Of a stretch of 64,000 bases of DNA, positions 35,301 through 47,265 are shown piece after piece. The notes beneath the pieces are model-generated. The model saw only the letters and a program-made list of their open reading frames with translations. It had not been told where the DNA came from and did no database searches. The position numbers and the translations under genes are program-made. How positions within the stretch are numbered: the stretch's first letter is position 1; each line of letters begins with the position of its first letter. Source of the DNA: Stereocaulon alpinum (Eukaryota; Ascomycota; Lecanoromycetes; Lecanorales; Stereocaulaceae); the NCBI GenBank assembly GCA_018257865.1, contig JAEUBA010000108.1, positions 1 through 64,000 on the forward strand, written 5' to 3'.

Positions 35301-38300
35301 GCGTATCTCTACTCCTTTAAATTTATAGCTAAAGAATATAATAGGATACTACTACTTATTCTTACCTAGCTAGTTAAGTACTCTACTTATACCTACTTTA
35401 GAAGTATTAGTTTCTATTCTAAGCGCTTACTCCCAGTTATAGTATTCTAAGATAGGTGCGGTAGTAAATACTTACTTAAGTATTTAAAACGCCTTATATA
35501 CAATATTATTAAATACGAAGGGTTACTTAACTTCGCCCTTCTTACTTCCTTAGGTTAGGTTAGTTAAAGGCGCTGCGATCTATAAAAAGCCTTTTATAAA
35601 TCGCTAATAGAAGCCTACGAAGCTAAGGAAGACTAGTATATCTTTTATAAACCTTAGTTCTAGCTACTTAGTAACCGTATTAATATATAACTACTCTATT
35701 TAGATACTATATAGGGTTACTATAAATCCTAAAAAGGTAACCTCGCTGCGATTAAACGTATACTTTAGTAACTTTATATAGAGCTAATACTCTAGTAAAG
35801 TACGCAGTACCCTTTGTATATACTCCTAATATAACTCTTCCGTTTCTAAGTAGATCAGCACGTCGTCTAGATAGACTACGCAGTATACGTTAATATATAG
35901 CTTAAGTACTTTATTAATATATAACTAAAAGGTTATAGGGGTATTTATAAGGCTAAAAGGTATTACTTAGTACTTAAACTAGCTATAGTAAGTCTAGAAG
36001 GAGATTTTCTACTTATCTCCTTTATATACCTATATCCTATAATACGTATTATAAATATTAATCTTAGTAAAGTACTTAGTACCTATAAACCTCTCTAAGG
36101 TTTCTAAGAGTAATAGTAATAAGTAGTTATTTTTAATAGTTACCTTATTAAGCCCTCTATAATTAATATAAAGCTATAGGGAATTATCTACTTTCCTTAT
36201 AAATAATACTAGCGAGCCTATTAGGCTACTTAAGGGATAAATCTACTTCTTCTTAAGCGTAGTTCTTAGGTAGTCCCTAATCGCTACGAGTTTATTATAT
36301 AATATATTATAAATCGGCCTACTTCTTAGTAGCTTACTAGGTAGTAAGTCTATTAGGTACTTAACTTATTCGTATATATTAAGGCTATTAGATAGTTCTT
36401 CTAAAAAGACCTCTTTTAAGCCTACTAGCTTATTTAGTACGCTAGGCTTATCTAACTACGTAGCTCTATACTACGTAGCTCTATCGTAACTATCGTTACT
36501 TACCAGTAGAGTCTTATATAGGATTATAATAAACGCTTCCCCTTTCCTATACGCGATTACTATATTAGCTAATAAAGTAAATTGCTCTATATTAATAAGT
36601 GCGATATTCGCCTACGTCCTAGGCTTATTATAGTACGTCTAGAACTACTCGCGCTAATAGATATTAGGATTAATATTATAGATCTAGGGGTAACTAAAAA
36701 TAAGGTTATATCCTTATATATTTATAGTATACGCCTTTAAGGTTCTCTCCTACTTCCGTTTAGTACTATCTACGAGACTAAGGTTTAATATATATATACC
36801 GTATAACGGTATTTAGTGCCTATTAATAGCACGCACTATAGTAGGGGCCTAATTAGGCTCCGGTATCTACGCGCCTTTAATTAAGGACTGCGAGATAAAG
36901 TTCTCCTTACCCCTAGTATCTACTAGGGTAGTAATATTACGCCTACCTAGCGATATTATAATTTCTCCTCGTAATACTAAAGCGTAAGGTTTCTACTTAT
37001 TAGGTAGTAACCCTAATACCCTAGCGGTAAGTATTAGGTCTTAGCTTTTCCTTTTTTACTACTTAGGTTACGCGATTTATTACTAGTAATATACTTTAGG
37101 TAATCTAGCGAGCCTTTAAAGTAGCTAAACTACCTATACTTATAATACTAAATCTTAGCGAGGGGTTTCTTATACTTACTAGCTAAGTCGCCGCCTTTAT
37201 ATTTAATTCGCGTAGGCCTGCGGCCTTATAATACTAAAGAGGATAATCTCTTACTATCCTCCTTTATATAGGAGGTCTTAGATCTTATACGTAGCTAACT
37301 ATACTTACTAAGCTTCTCCCTAGTATAGGCCTTATTAGTTAAAGGTAGCTCCTTTAATTTTTATAACCTCTACTTAATACCTTAGTACTGTAGTAGTAGC
37401 GAGGTATAGATAGTAGGTTAGAGTACGTCTTTTATAGCTTCTAAAGCGATCTTCTTAACTACTCTATTATATAGGGTCTCTATACGTTCTTAGTCTTTTA
37501 TAGGGCGATCCCTCTATACCTATAGGGCTATAAGGTAATTATTAAAGTTTACGACTATCTATATATCTCTTATAGTCGCCCTAGCTAGCTAGCGACCTAT
37601 ATTATAGGACTTAACTACTAGGTTACGAACTTAATCTAAGTACTAGTCGGTATACTCCTTCTATATAGGTTTACTAGTACTGCGTAGTATAGTATCTCTT
37701 ATATTTCTCTAGGTCTACCTCTTTATATCTACTAAGAAGGTAGAGGACTAGCGAGTCTTTTCCTTATCTATATAAAAATCGTTATAAGGGGCTAAGGCGA
37801 TATAATCCTTATAGTCTTAAATAAATATAACTACTAAGTTATAGTAGGTAAGGTACTATATCTTAGGTACCTTAGTAATACTTACTCGCTTATAAGATAT
37901 ATCGTAGTAGTAATTATCGCTATACTTATAATAGTACCCTTATATATATTCGAATTTAGTAAGTTTAAGCTTTTTAATAGCTACCTACTTCTCAGCCTTA
38001 AGTAGTATAAGTTAGTAATATTACTCTTAAGTTAGACCTATTAAGCAGGGGTCTTCGCTTACTAGTATAAGGATTAGAGGTATATTATTATTTTAGTTAC
38101 TACCCTCGCTAGTAGTATAGCTAGAGGACGTACCTCCTATATTAATAGCTTCTTTAGGGTTAATAACCTCTTCTTATAAGGTTATAATATTAGTAGTACT
38201 TTCCTACGGTACGATACTACGACTTCGTAGGTTAATAGGGGACTCCTAAGTTATACTTACTATTACTAATTAGGCAGCTCCGTGCGAACGGAGTTATTAG

Positions 38301-38303
38301 AAC

Positions 38304-38576
38304 TATAAGGTAGTAAGTCCTCTTTTTATATAGAGCTACGTAGCGGCTAGGTACGTAATTACTATTATAGGGTTAATAGATAGATAAGTGCGAGTATAAT
38401 TTATAGATTACTAGTAGAGCTAATAACTAAGGAGGTAAAAAGGAATTTAAGGTATACGCGATTCTTTAAGTCCCTAGCTAAGCCCGCTTACCAAGCGTAC
38501 TAGGAACTTCGCCTAATATACTAGAAACCTACTAAGTATACTAGGCCTAGCACTAATATTCGCCTTCCGTCTTATA
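38304..38576 (-). repeat. 5' LTR of Gypsy 2 (273 bp, right side)
   Basis: Direct repeat of 26816-27088, followed by the target duplication TATTC at 38577-38581. Confidence 0.92.
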
Positions 38577-39329
38577 TATTCTAGAAATTGTACTTCTAAT
38601 AAATATAATCTAATATAGTACTATTATATAATTCTATTAATATTTCAATACTATAGAATATTATACTAATATTATATACTATTAGAATATAGTACTAATA
38701 TTTTATACTATCTTACTATATCTTTTTAGGTAGTAAAGATAGTAAAAAAGGTAAAAAGAAATCTATAACAAGTTAAGGCGGTAATAAAGTAGAAGAAGAG
38801 GGAGAAGAAGAAGAGGATAGCGCCTAGAAAGGAGGATACCTCTTAATTAATAGACTATATATATTATCTCTAATTAGATGGTTAAACTTAAGTATATAGA
38901 CTTATAGATCCTACCTACTAACTTCCCGCCTCACTCTACTCTAGGCTTCTAACAGCGAGTATAGATATAGTCGGGCGGCGGCGACGTATAGTAGTTAGGC
39001 GGGTATAGTAGTCGGGCGGCGGCAACGTGTGTGGTGTATATACAGCCTTATTGCTGCGTGGCGCACGCCGCCTGCAGCTACACCAAGCTACAGCAACAAT
39101 AACACTCGAATAGGTTTAGACGGGGCCTGTGAGATTAAGCGAGGAGGCTGTCCCTAGGGGAATTGGCAATGTTTTAGTAGCCCGTACCTTTTCAAGCCAC
39201 AGCCGAGACCCCAAGGACAGCTCGTATACCTGAAACAGATTCATCCTCTCAGCACATACTTTAAGACTGTTGGCCTCTCGTCTTGTTATTTTTACGTTTT
39301 AGTTCTCATTTAGCACTCCAGCCGCAAAC
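38577..39329. other. RIP-affected flank right of Gypsy 2, grading into normal DNA; no gene
   Basis: CpA/TpG remains very low to about 39000, that is about 420 bp beyond the LTR, and is then normal. It includes a purine-rich run (38740-38830, AGAAG units) and GGCGG-rich words near 38970-39020. No protein-coding character. Confidence 0.45.
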
Positions 39330-39800
39330 TTCTTTCGTTGCCTTACTTAACTGATTCTATAACTGGTCTGTCTATACTTCTTGGCCTCCTCCACAACGAC
39401 TGTAACAACTCGTGTCAGCTATTAGCCTACCATATCGTAATGTCAAACAAGATACATATGCTCTAAGATTGATGATTGGCAATTCTAGCGCAAGCCGAGT
39501 TACGAACATGAGCGGCTGATACCGGTCAGTCCTTCACCACGTGGCGAGAATCGCGACCCTGATTCTCCCACTCTCTTTGCGGTGTCTGCCTTTTCACTGG
39601 CGAGTCTCTGGTCCTCCTCAACACGGATGAGACCAATCTTTCCAGCTCGTAGCTGATTATCCTACCATGTGATCAAGGTAAGTATGTTTCATGCTTTGAT
39701 GATTCGTGATTCTAGCCCAAAATACTTTACGAGCATAACCAGCTGAGGATGGCCAAGCACTCAAGTGCGGACGAGAATAGCCAGATGGGAAATATAAAAG
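39330..39800 (+). repeat. Degenerate tandem duplication (~235 bp unit) in the promoter of the secreted-protein gene
   Basis: About 39330-39565 and 39566-39800 align with interruptions. Shared landmarks include TGGYCCTCCTC, TTANCCTACCAT, TGATGATT, GATTCTAGC and GAGAAT, each about 230-240 bp apart. The second copy ends at the TATA box. Confidence 0.5.
39793..39799 (+). promoter_or_regulatory. TATA box of the secreted-protein gene
   Basis: TATAAAA about 160 nt upstream of the ATG at 39956, followed by a C/A-rich leader typical of fungal 5' UTRs. Confidence 0.5.
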
Positions 39801-39955
39801 AGTCGTGATGGGAAGGTTGTTCACGATCATCATCCTCATCTTTATCTCTGCCTCAAATACCCTATTCTCGAAAGCGTCAAAACCTGCTATCATCTTCAAC
39901 AACCACTCCCAGCTCTACATTATCAATTCAAGAAGTCGATCCGAAATCATTCAAA

Positions 39956-40777
39956 ATGGTCAACTTTGCCTCCACAACAATCTTCGGCCTTGTCGCTCTT
40001 GCTCTAGGGGCTTCTGGAGCTCCCAGCCAGCATTCGGCTATAGTCATCACTCTCGACGATATCAAGAATGCCCAGCCAGCTGTGCCAGATGTGACAGACC
40101 CAACGAAGAAAGCGTTGGCCGGCGATAGTCAGGATAACTCGACTCTCCTTCAAGCCCGACCGGACCTAGCTCAGAAGGTTGACGAGGCGAAGAAAACACT
40201 TCCAGGCCTGTTGGCTGATGATAAGCCCCCTAAACCACCAGGCAAGATGGCTCGTCGCGATCTTGAAAAACGTGCCCAGGTGAGATGATCTCCAATCCCA
40301 AGTGACGACACCGTGGAATCCTTACAATTTGTAGGAAACATGTGAGATTTTCACAAACGCAAATGACCCAGGTATCCAGGCGACTCCAGCAGCGCTGGCC
40401 CTTGCAGCGCAAAAGAGCTGCCAACTGTGGTTCCCTGGGAATGGTCTCTGGGCAGTGTATGCTTTACGATAACCTTTTCATGTGATGGATATACGAAACT
40501 GACTTTATGCTCCTTTGATCATAGCCCCGAGAATAGCGGCCGTAGTGCTGTTTGGTTCAACCACCTTGTCCTTGAATATCACGTCCGCGACACCACGTGT
40601 AGTCCATATAAGGCTCCAATCCACGAATACTACATAGACTCGCAGGCCATCTGCTTCGCCCAATTCGCCAGCCTGTTCACTCTGGCAGACACTCTCTGCG
40701 CTGGGGACCACACTGGCGTTTCTTCTGAGCAGGACCACTCCGTTCCTATCTGGTACAGCTGGAAGACTTTCGCATAG
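39956..40777 (+). CDS. Secreted cysteine-containing proprotein with Kex2 sites (3 exons, 232 aa)
   Basis: Proposed exons are 39956-40279, 40335-40456 and 40525-40777. The introns are 55 bp (GTGAGA...GTAG) and 68 bp (GTATGC...ATAG). The join keeps one frame of 232 codons plus stop. Residues 1-~20 are a signal peptide (hydrophobic core, GASGAPS cleavage region). A propeptide-like segment follows, ending in dibasic sites RR (100-101) and KR (105-106), so Kex2 processing would release a mature chain of about 126 residues with five cysteines (111, 137, 174, 192, 207). No enzyme motif seen. The odd cysteine count, small size, secretion and location in a 4.7-kb island between RIPped transposons make it an effector candidate; that role is inference. 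The ATG context is good (CAAAATGG) and a TATA box is present. Confidence 0.68.
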
Positions 40778-42279
40778 GCTTCGAAGACTTCTACAGCATC
40801 AAGGAATAGCTGACAAGAACATCTGCTTGGTCAAGTCCAGAACCAGGAGACTTTCCTCGCGCAACAAGGAGCCGACCCCATTTCTTTAATCTGTCTGGTG
40901 GAGGAAATGAACACGTGGGGAGTTTTTGTTTTTCGGCCAAGTCTGTACACTCTCATTCAAATCATCTCAGACTGGGTACTTAATAGCATATGCGTCAAGA
41001 TTAGAATGAACAATAGTTTTGTCAATGCCCATAGCCAATGCGCAAGATCAAGATTCCAGTTCCCCCAGATCGAGATGTCTGGTTGCATCCACCGCCACGT
41101 AGACTAGTGCGGTCATTGATTCGACCATCCTCGACCGAGTACGTCGCTTCGGCGTGGTAATACGACGGTGTCAGCCCCCTTTAGCGTCTCTCCCTTCATG
41201 CTCGTCGTCCTCTTCGCACTATACCTTAGCTCTTCCATCTCTACTAGCTTACATACTCCTTCGTACCTAGCATATGTTTCTCGCGTCGGCACTAGGAAAT
41301 TGTTGATATTCCTTCTCAGCTAGGTCTCGTATAGAGCGAGTATGCTTCCTATGTAAAGCCATTCGTTCCCTCACGAATGCGATTTCCCTGCGACCTTTGC
41401 TTTACAAAATTCCAAGTCTCGCGATCATCACTCCAACACACCAGGCAGGTCTCCAATTTGAACTTCGGACAATACTCTGCTGTGCGGGCTATAGACAATG
41501 TAGAATACAAGGGCGAGACAAGGGCGAGACAAGGGCGTGGGATGTTCCAATCATGTCAGTGGCCGGCATGCTCGTGCGTTTCTCAATCAACTCAAGCTGG
41601 CAGGCACTCAGAAATATATATTGCTGCTGAGTATGTCACCGTGAAGGTGCTCTGCTTGCAGAAAGTGCAAGTTGGGAGTGTATGGTGCGGGATCTACGCC
41701 GGTGCGAAGAGATTCGTGGTCGTCGAGGGCGAGCGGTAGTAGTTTAGTGAGTTTCCAGAGGAATACGAAGAGGCTGTAGCGTACTGTAACTCTATTGAGA
41801 TCTCCTGCGTCTATGACCAAGACTGCGAGATGTGGTGCGGTGGAAAGACCTCGCATGGCCCAGACAAGGGGACGCGACAGCAAGAAGCAGGGAAAGAGCC
41901 GCAAAAGGAATACGTAGCGTGAGAACAGACGATATGCTGGTGATTGTTGTTCTAGGATTCTGCTGTGAATTCTACTGTGATGGAGTGGAAATCCCGGATT
42001 AGAAGCTTTGTATATGCTCAAATATCTCAACATTCTGAAGATTCCTGAACTTTCGACTCTACCTTGCTATTGATGAGCAGAGGATAGGATATTGGAAGTC
42101 GAGCTCAGCATGGCGCTAGTAAGCTACTACGATCCGCTTGATGTACCAAGGGTCGCGGAGCTCAAGTGAATAATGTGTTTGCTCTCCGAGAGACGGAAGT
42201 AGTCACTGAATACATGGAGGTATTGCAGTAAGATCGCTCCAGAATTATGATATGTGAGAACGGCGTTGGTTTTTTGATT
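40778..42279. other. No gene supported
   Basis: CpA/TpG content is normal, but there are only short overlapping frames on both strands (for example 41377-41739 plus and 41608-42033 minus) without domain, signal peptide or splice support. It contains a small direct repeat of GGGCGAGACAA at about 41511-41535. Part may be the 3' UTR of the secreted-protein gene or decayed genes. Confidence 0.4.
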
Positions 42280-42656
42280 TGATGCTGTCAAAAGCCGAGC
42301 GGTCAAGGCGGTTGCGATATCCACGCAGGTCAAACTCTCACTAGACACATCTTGGAATTTGATACGGGACGAGTGGCGTCTCAAACGCTGGAATCTGGCG
42401 CGCGAGGACCAGGTATCTCCTTAATCGAACTCATTCGAGTTGGAGAATGATTGGAGGGGCTGATATTGCGGATGTTGCTCTTTGGGAGAAACACCACGGG
42501 TACACAAATGCAGGGCTGTTGTATCAGCTCTTGGACAATAAGGTCAAGGCGTGCCCTGTCGAAAAGGGGTTTCTGACCGCTGAGATTGCTGTGTACAATC
42601 GCTGTTTTGAAAGCTCCTTAGCCGAGCATCTTAAGCTCGGTCACCGACTTACGTAG
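42280..42656 (+). pseudogene. Unidentified gene remnant
   Basis: Two protein-like plus-strand segments lie close together in different frames. About 42280-42411 reads AVKAVAIS then SWNLIRDEWRLKRWNLARED. From 42447 a 69-codon frame reads IADVALWEKHHGYTNAGLLY and ends at 42656. The gap between them is too short for a normal intron and has in-frame stops, so a frameshifted or decayed gene is likely. No family recognised with confidence. Confidence 0.3.
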
Positions 42657-42854
42657 CACGCCGCCCACCTCTACAGGGTTCCATGCTTAGCACCAGCAGC
42701 CCTCGCTGCCGGTGCCAGGGTTCAGGGAAACCATTGGCGTAGCCCTCAGAGCCGCTAGAAAGCGCAGCCGATGCGTTCACGTTGTATGCAGACGGATACA
42801 GGTGTCGAGGATCCTTGTGACTCTAGAAAGTCAAATGCGATAGCAAGAACCAAT

Positions 42855-43577
42855 TCAACCAGGAGCCGAGCTGAGAGAAACGATATCCCAATCATCCCCC
42901 ACCCCCTCCCCCTCCCCCTCCTCCTCCTCGCTCTTATCCTCCTCCTTCCCTGCGTTTATCCACCCCCTCTCAATATTCCCCACAACTTCCAATCCCCCCT
43001 CACTCGTGCACCTCCTACCTCTCCCTTTCGAATCCACCACTTTCAATCCCTGACTACCCATCTGTCCCCATATATCCTCCGCGTCAGGCTCCGGTTTCAA
43101 AGCCTCCTCCAACGTGGCCGGCAACCAGCCCATCATATAATAGTCCTCGATGTCTGCCTCCACCCCTTCCGTCTCCAAGTATTCATCCATCGTCTCTTTT
43201 TTGCCCGAAGCAGCGGCCTTGTCCCATCGGCGCCCAGCGCCATAGTAATTCCAGGGGTCACGCTCGTGCGTGCGTTGATTGTTCCTGTTCACCCGCTTGC
43301 CTATGAGGCGTCCCACATTGCCCTGCGCGACGCGGTACCTCTGGGCTTTGGAGAGGAGCTTGGTGGGCCTCTTGGGACAGGTTGCGCCGGTGGTGGGGAC
43401 AAAGCCGAGGGAGGGGTCAAAGGTTAAGCCGGAGAAGGCGATGGTGTGGGGAAAGCCGACAGTGTCGGGAGGTAGGCCTCCGTATTTGGCGCGTTGGGAG
43501 GCGAGGCGCTGGCGGGGAAGGGAGGTGGAGCGGATATCGGCGTGGGTTTGGGGGAGAAAGGGTGGGGAGGTAGCCAT
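42855..43577 (-). CDS. Hypothetical protein, 240 aa, acidic C-terminus
   Basis: An intact intronless minus-strand frame. The N-terminal half is basic and proline-containing (residues ~1-110; RYRVAQGNVGRLIGKRVNRN). The middle has an aromatic/acidic stretch (DYYMMGWLPATLEEALKPEP). The C-terminus contains a Glu/Gly run (KSEEEEGEGEG) and ends DDWDIVSL, which resembles a LIR-type W/F-x-x-I/L/V peptide. There is no signal peptide, membrane segment or known domain. The opposite strand is also open over much of this region but only as Pro/Leu low-complexity sequence, so the minus strand is the better reading. Its 5' end lies about 200 bp from the Copia LTR. I do not recognise the gene. Confidence 0.45.
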   Translation of the reverse strand: MATSPPFLPQTHADIRSTSLPRQRLASQRAKYGGLPPDTVGFPHTIAFSGLTFDPSLGFVPTTGATCPKRPTKLLSKAQRYRVAQGNVGRLIGKRVNRNNQRTHERDPWNYYGAGRRWDKAAASGKKETMDEYLETEGVEADIEDYYMMGWLPATLEEALKPEPDAEDIWGQMGSQGLKVVDSKGRGRRCTSEGGLEVVGNIERGWINAGKEEDKSEEEEGEGEGVGDDWDIVSLSSAPG

Positions 43578-43775
43578 AGGGCAAATTAGAAAAGGCGTAG
43601 AAGGGATACTGAGGAGGGTTTGTGGGTTTAATCAGAGTCTTGAAAGTAGGGCCACAAAGGCGGTTAATATAGGCGTTCGATAGGGTCAGTTGACATTGAC
43701 GAGGTTGAGTCATAGAATGCGTAAGGTGATATAGTGTGGCTGTTAGTGTGGCTGAGGCCGCGCTAAAAATGATAA

Positions 43776-43984
43776 TATCGGAATAACGTCACTCCGCTCC
43801 GCAACTAGCGGCTTGGCGCCAACTCCTAGATAAAACACCATAGCTTAGCTAGCTAGATTTAATCAATCCCTAGTTTACCAAGCCTAATAGACACCCTGCT
43901 AATCAGGTTGTCTGGGGTAGGTAATAGGGGATTAAGTACCTACTAATTAGTACTACCTAGGCTAGCAGCTAGGTTCTACTAACA
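43776..43984 (+). repeat. 5' LTR of the Copia element (209 bp)
   Basis: Begins TATCGGAATAACG and ends CTACTAACA; direct repeat of 55828-56036. It retains many CpA dinucleotides, unlike the interior. Confidence 0.93.
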
Positions 43985-46900
43985 CTAATTAGTTATCGAC
44001 CTTAGATCAGTAAGGTACGAATAAAAATTTTAACTATAACTAAGAACCTTACCTATACTACTATAAAGCCTTAGCTATAACGCCTACCCTTATAATAACG
44101 TAACCGACTATAGAAGAGGATAGCGGGATAATAATATTAGTAGGAATTATCCTTAATAACCCTAAAAAGTTAATAAAGGATACCCTAATAGTATATATTA
44201 CTTAAGTAATAAACTCCTACTAAAGCTGCGAAGAAGAAGGATATAATCTATAGATTAACTTCCTTAAAGACTTTAGTAATTAAGACGAAGCTATATTTAA
44301 TAAGGTAGAGAAATATATACTATAAAGCCTTAAAGAGCTACTTTTTAACCGTAGTATCTTTATACCTAAGGACGGAACTTACGTCTATAAGTACTTAGTA
44401 AGGCTAGTAGTCTAACTATAGTTTAATTAGCCTATAGACGTACTAAAGCTAGTAAAGAAGTCTAATACTAACTCTACTAGTAACTCTAATATACTTAGTA
44501 CGCCTACCTTAGGAAATATCTCTAATATACCTAGTACGCCTACCCTAGCTAAGATTAAGATACTAACTAAGACTAGTATATTATTTAATATAATACCCTT
44601 CTAAATAGCCCTAATTAATAGTTTTAAGATCTATAATACTATCGCGAATTACTAGGAGTAAGGCCTTTCCTAAGAACTTACTATATTAACTAAGCTCTAT
44701 ATAGAAGAGATAAAATATAATAGAAGAAGCGACGCCTTGAACTATAAGCTAAATATATTCTTAACTACCGCCTCTAACGTAGGGATACCGTTAACTAAGC
44801 TCTATATAGTATTTTAATATATACTAAGTAGCAATACGCTAAATTTCTATTTTAGTAATTAATCCTCCTTTTTATTAATAAATCTAGACTCTTTATAAGT
44901 TACCTTTAAAAGAAACTTTAAAGGAAGAGAATACTAAATCGCCCGCCTTAATAAATAGAATAGCGTATCCTTATAATAATTTATTAACTATAGTAAAGAT
45001 AAAACCTTAATAGAGTACTTAGATACTATAATATTAAAACTAAGATAGCTATAATATAGCCTAGATAAGAGCCTTTATAGGGATAGCTTTATCTACTAGA
45101 AGATAATTACTACTTATAAGTCTATACCTACCTATAAGATCGTCTACTAAAAACTACTAGATACTATATAAAACCTTATTTAAAACCTCCGCTTATCTAT
45201 AGCCTTATAAGACCGCCGTAGCCTCCTATCGCTAAGTAAAATAATATATATAGACCGTCGCTACTAAAACTATAAATCTAGTAGTTGTAACTACGAATCT
45301 AGTAGTCGTAGCTAATTAAGATATCTAAGTAAGCTAAGATATAACTCTAATAATTCTAATAATTTAATAAATAAAAAGCGATATTTTATCTATAAAAAGC
45401 AAGGTTACTAGTTAACTAATTACCCTAAGGAAGAATGTTAACGTAGCTTTAAGTAATACCTTACTAACGTTAAAGGCGAAAAGGAAGAAGGTAATAGCGA
45501 AGGTAGTACTACTAAGGAGGATACCGCTAACAATCTACCTAACTAAGGTAACGGTAAGGTGTTTCTAATATTAATAGGTATAATTAATAGCAAGGCTGTA
45601 TACTAAAAGCTAGCTAATTAGGCGACTTTATATACTATTATAAAGGTACTATCTATCTAGGATAATATTAATATTAATATCTAGGGAGAAGTACCTCGCC
45701 GCCCTACGAAAAGATACGGCGATAGCTACTTCTACGGCCTTATAATTAATACCGGCGCTACCTATAACTTCTTAGTAGGCTATAATTAATACCTAGCACT
45801 ACGGCGCGAGTAAGATATTAATATTAACGCTAATAAGGCTAGCACCGCTAGATTTAAGTTCGGTATTAGCGAAGCCTTATCCTAAGGTACTATTACCGTC
45901 TAATTACTAATTAGTATTATCGAATTCTATATTATCGACGCTAATATACTATTCCTTCTCTACCTGCGAGACCTTAACTAGGTAGGTTTTTATTTTAATA
46001 ACCTTACTAATTACCTAGTTAGTAGTAATAGATAAGTCCCTATTATAAGGCTATACGGTTACCTATTCCTTATATAGGGAACGTCGCTAGTAAACGCCTA
46101 TATTAACGCCTATACTAATAATAGCGTTACAAGCAGCTAATTAATAGAGTAGGATCTTTAACGTCTATACCGCTACTTCAGCTACCTATTAATAATACGC
46201 TTAGCACGCCTACTAAAGCGCTTTAGCTACCGTTTCGACTAGGACGCTATTAACTAACTTAGTAAGTTCTGCTTAACTTACTAGAAATATAGAAGATTAC
46301 TAGGAAGGTTTAGATTTACTATTAAAAACGACCTATAATTTAATTATTTAGTAATAATTAATATTATATATCTAGATAGCCCTACCGCCTTAGTCCTATA
46401 TATAGTCGACGAGGCTATACGCTTCTAAACCGCCCGCTTTCTAAAAGATATTTTAGCGGAGACGGTCTAAGATACGCTAAGGGCCTACTGGATTAATACT
46501 TATATTAGACTACTAGATATACTAGTCTATAACGCTAGTAAGTAATTTATTAGCACCGAATTCGCCTCTAAGGTAAAAGGGATAGTAATTGAATTAAAAT
46601 ACGTCCTAGTTAAAGTATACTACTTAATTAGTCTAGTTAAACGCTACTACGCACCTCTTAGGCGTGCTTGTAATATTATCTAAGAAGACCTACTATTACT
46701 AGGTAAGTAATTCGTCTTATAAATTACTATTAAGGTAATTAACGATACCGCTAGACCTAATAGACTAATACCTATACTACTTCTATTTAGTACATTTCTA
46801 AAGCTTACTAAATTAGACCCTATATACCTATTAATTACGGAACGAGGTAAGGCTATTAAACGCGTAATAAAAGAAGCGTTAGAATTACTAGTAAAGAGAG

Positions 46901-47016
46901 ATATTACTAAAGCCTTATACTACCGCAACGGTCTATAAAGCGACGTAATTCTAGATACTCCTATTAGTAGCAACGTCCTAGTATAGCGAGAAGGTAAAGG
47001 ATAGAAAGGGCCCTAC

Positions 47017-47265
47017 TATTAACCCTTAAGCGTATACGCGTTATAGCTACGCTAACGTAATAATATTAATTAGGGTCTAGGGGCTTAGTAATAGTATTAC
47101 TACTTAGGACTCCCCTATATTTTAGGGATCTTTAGAAATTAGTTCTGCTACTACTCTACTACTAAGTAATATAATTATATCTATTACTTAATACCTAAAT
47201 CTAGTAACTTTACGTCTCTTATACCTTAGTACGCTAGCTTAGAGCTAGCGTCGCTAGCCTTTATA
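47017..47265 (+). repeat. 5' LTR of Gypsy 3 (249 bp)
   Basis: Begins TATTAACCC and ends CTTTATA (RIP-altered TG...CA); direct repeat of 53675-53923. Confidence 0.93.

Larger units (their letters stand above)
26816..38576 (-). mobile_element. Gypsy chromovirus 2, complete with LTRs, carrying a nested DNA transposon
   Basis: Two 273-bp LTRs (26816-27088 and 38304-38576) are flanked by a perfect target duplication TATTC (26811-26815 and 38577-38581). Coding relics run on the minus strand from right to left. Gag lies within about 37000-38280. Reverse transcriptase is at about 36200-35800, with LYINYRGLNK near 36146-36175 and a still intact YLDDVLIY near 35846-35888. RNase H follows, then integrase at about 34500-33700, and a C-terminal chromodomain at about 33500-33320 (EVNKVLDKR then YLKYLIK). 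The minus-strand polypurine tract GGGGGAGGAT lies directly next to the left LTR at 27093-27105, which confirms orientation. All frames are destroyed by RIP. The 5.1-kb DNA element at 27253-32397 sits between the chromodomain and the 3' LTR. Confidence 0.92.

Noticed and set aside
41608..42033. Minus-strand 141-codon ORF
   Set aside because: No domain, signal or splice support; overlaps an equally unsupported plus-strand frame.
42771..43427. Plus-strand 218-codon ORF
   Set aside because: Pro/Leu low-complexity shadow of the minus-strand frame 43577-42855, which has more protein-like composition.
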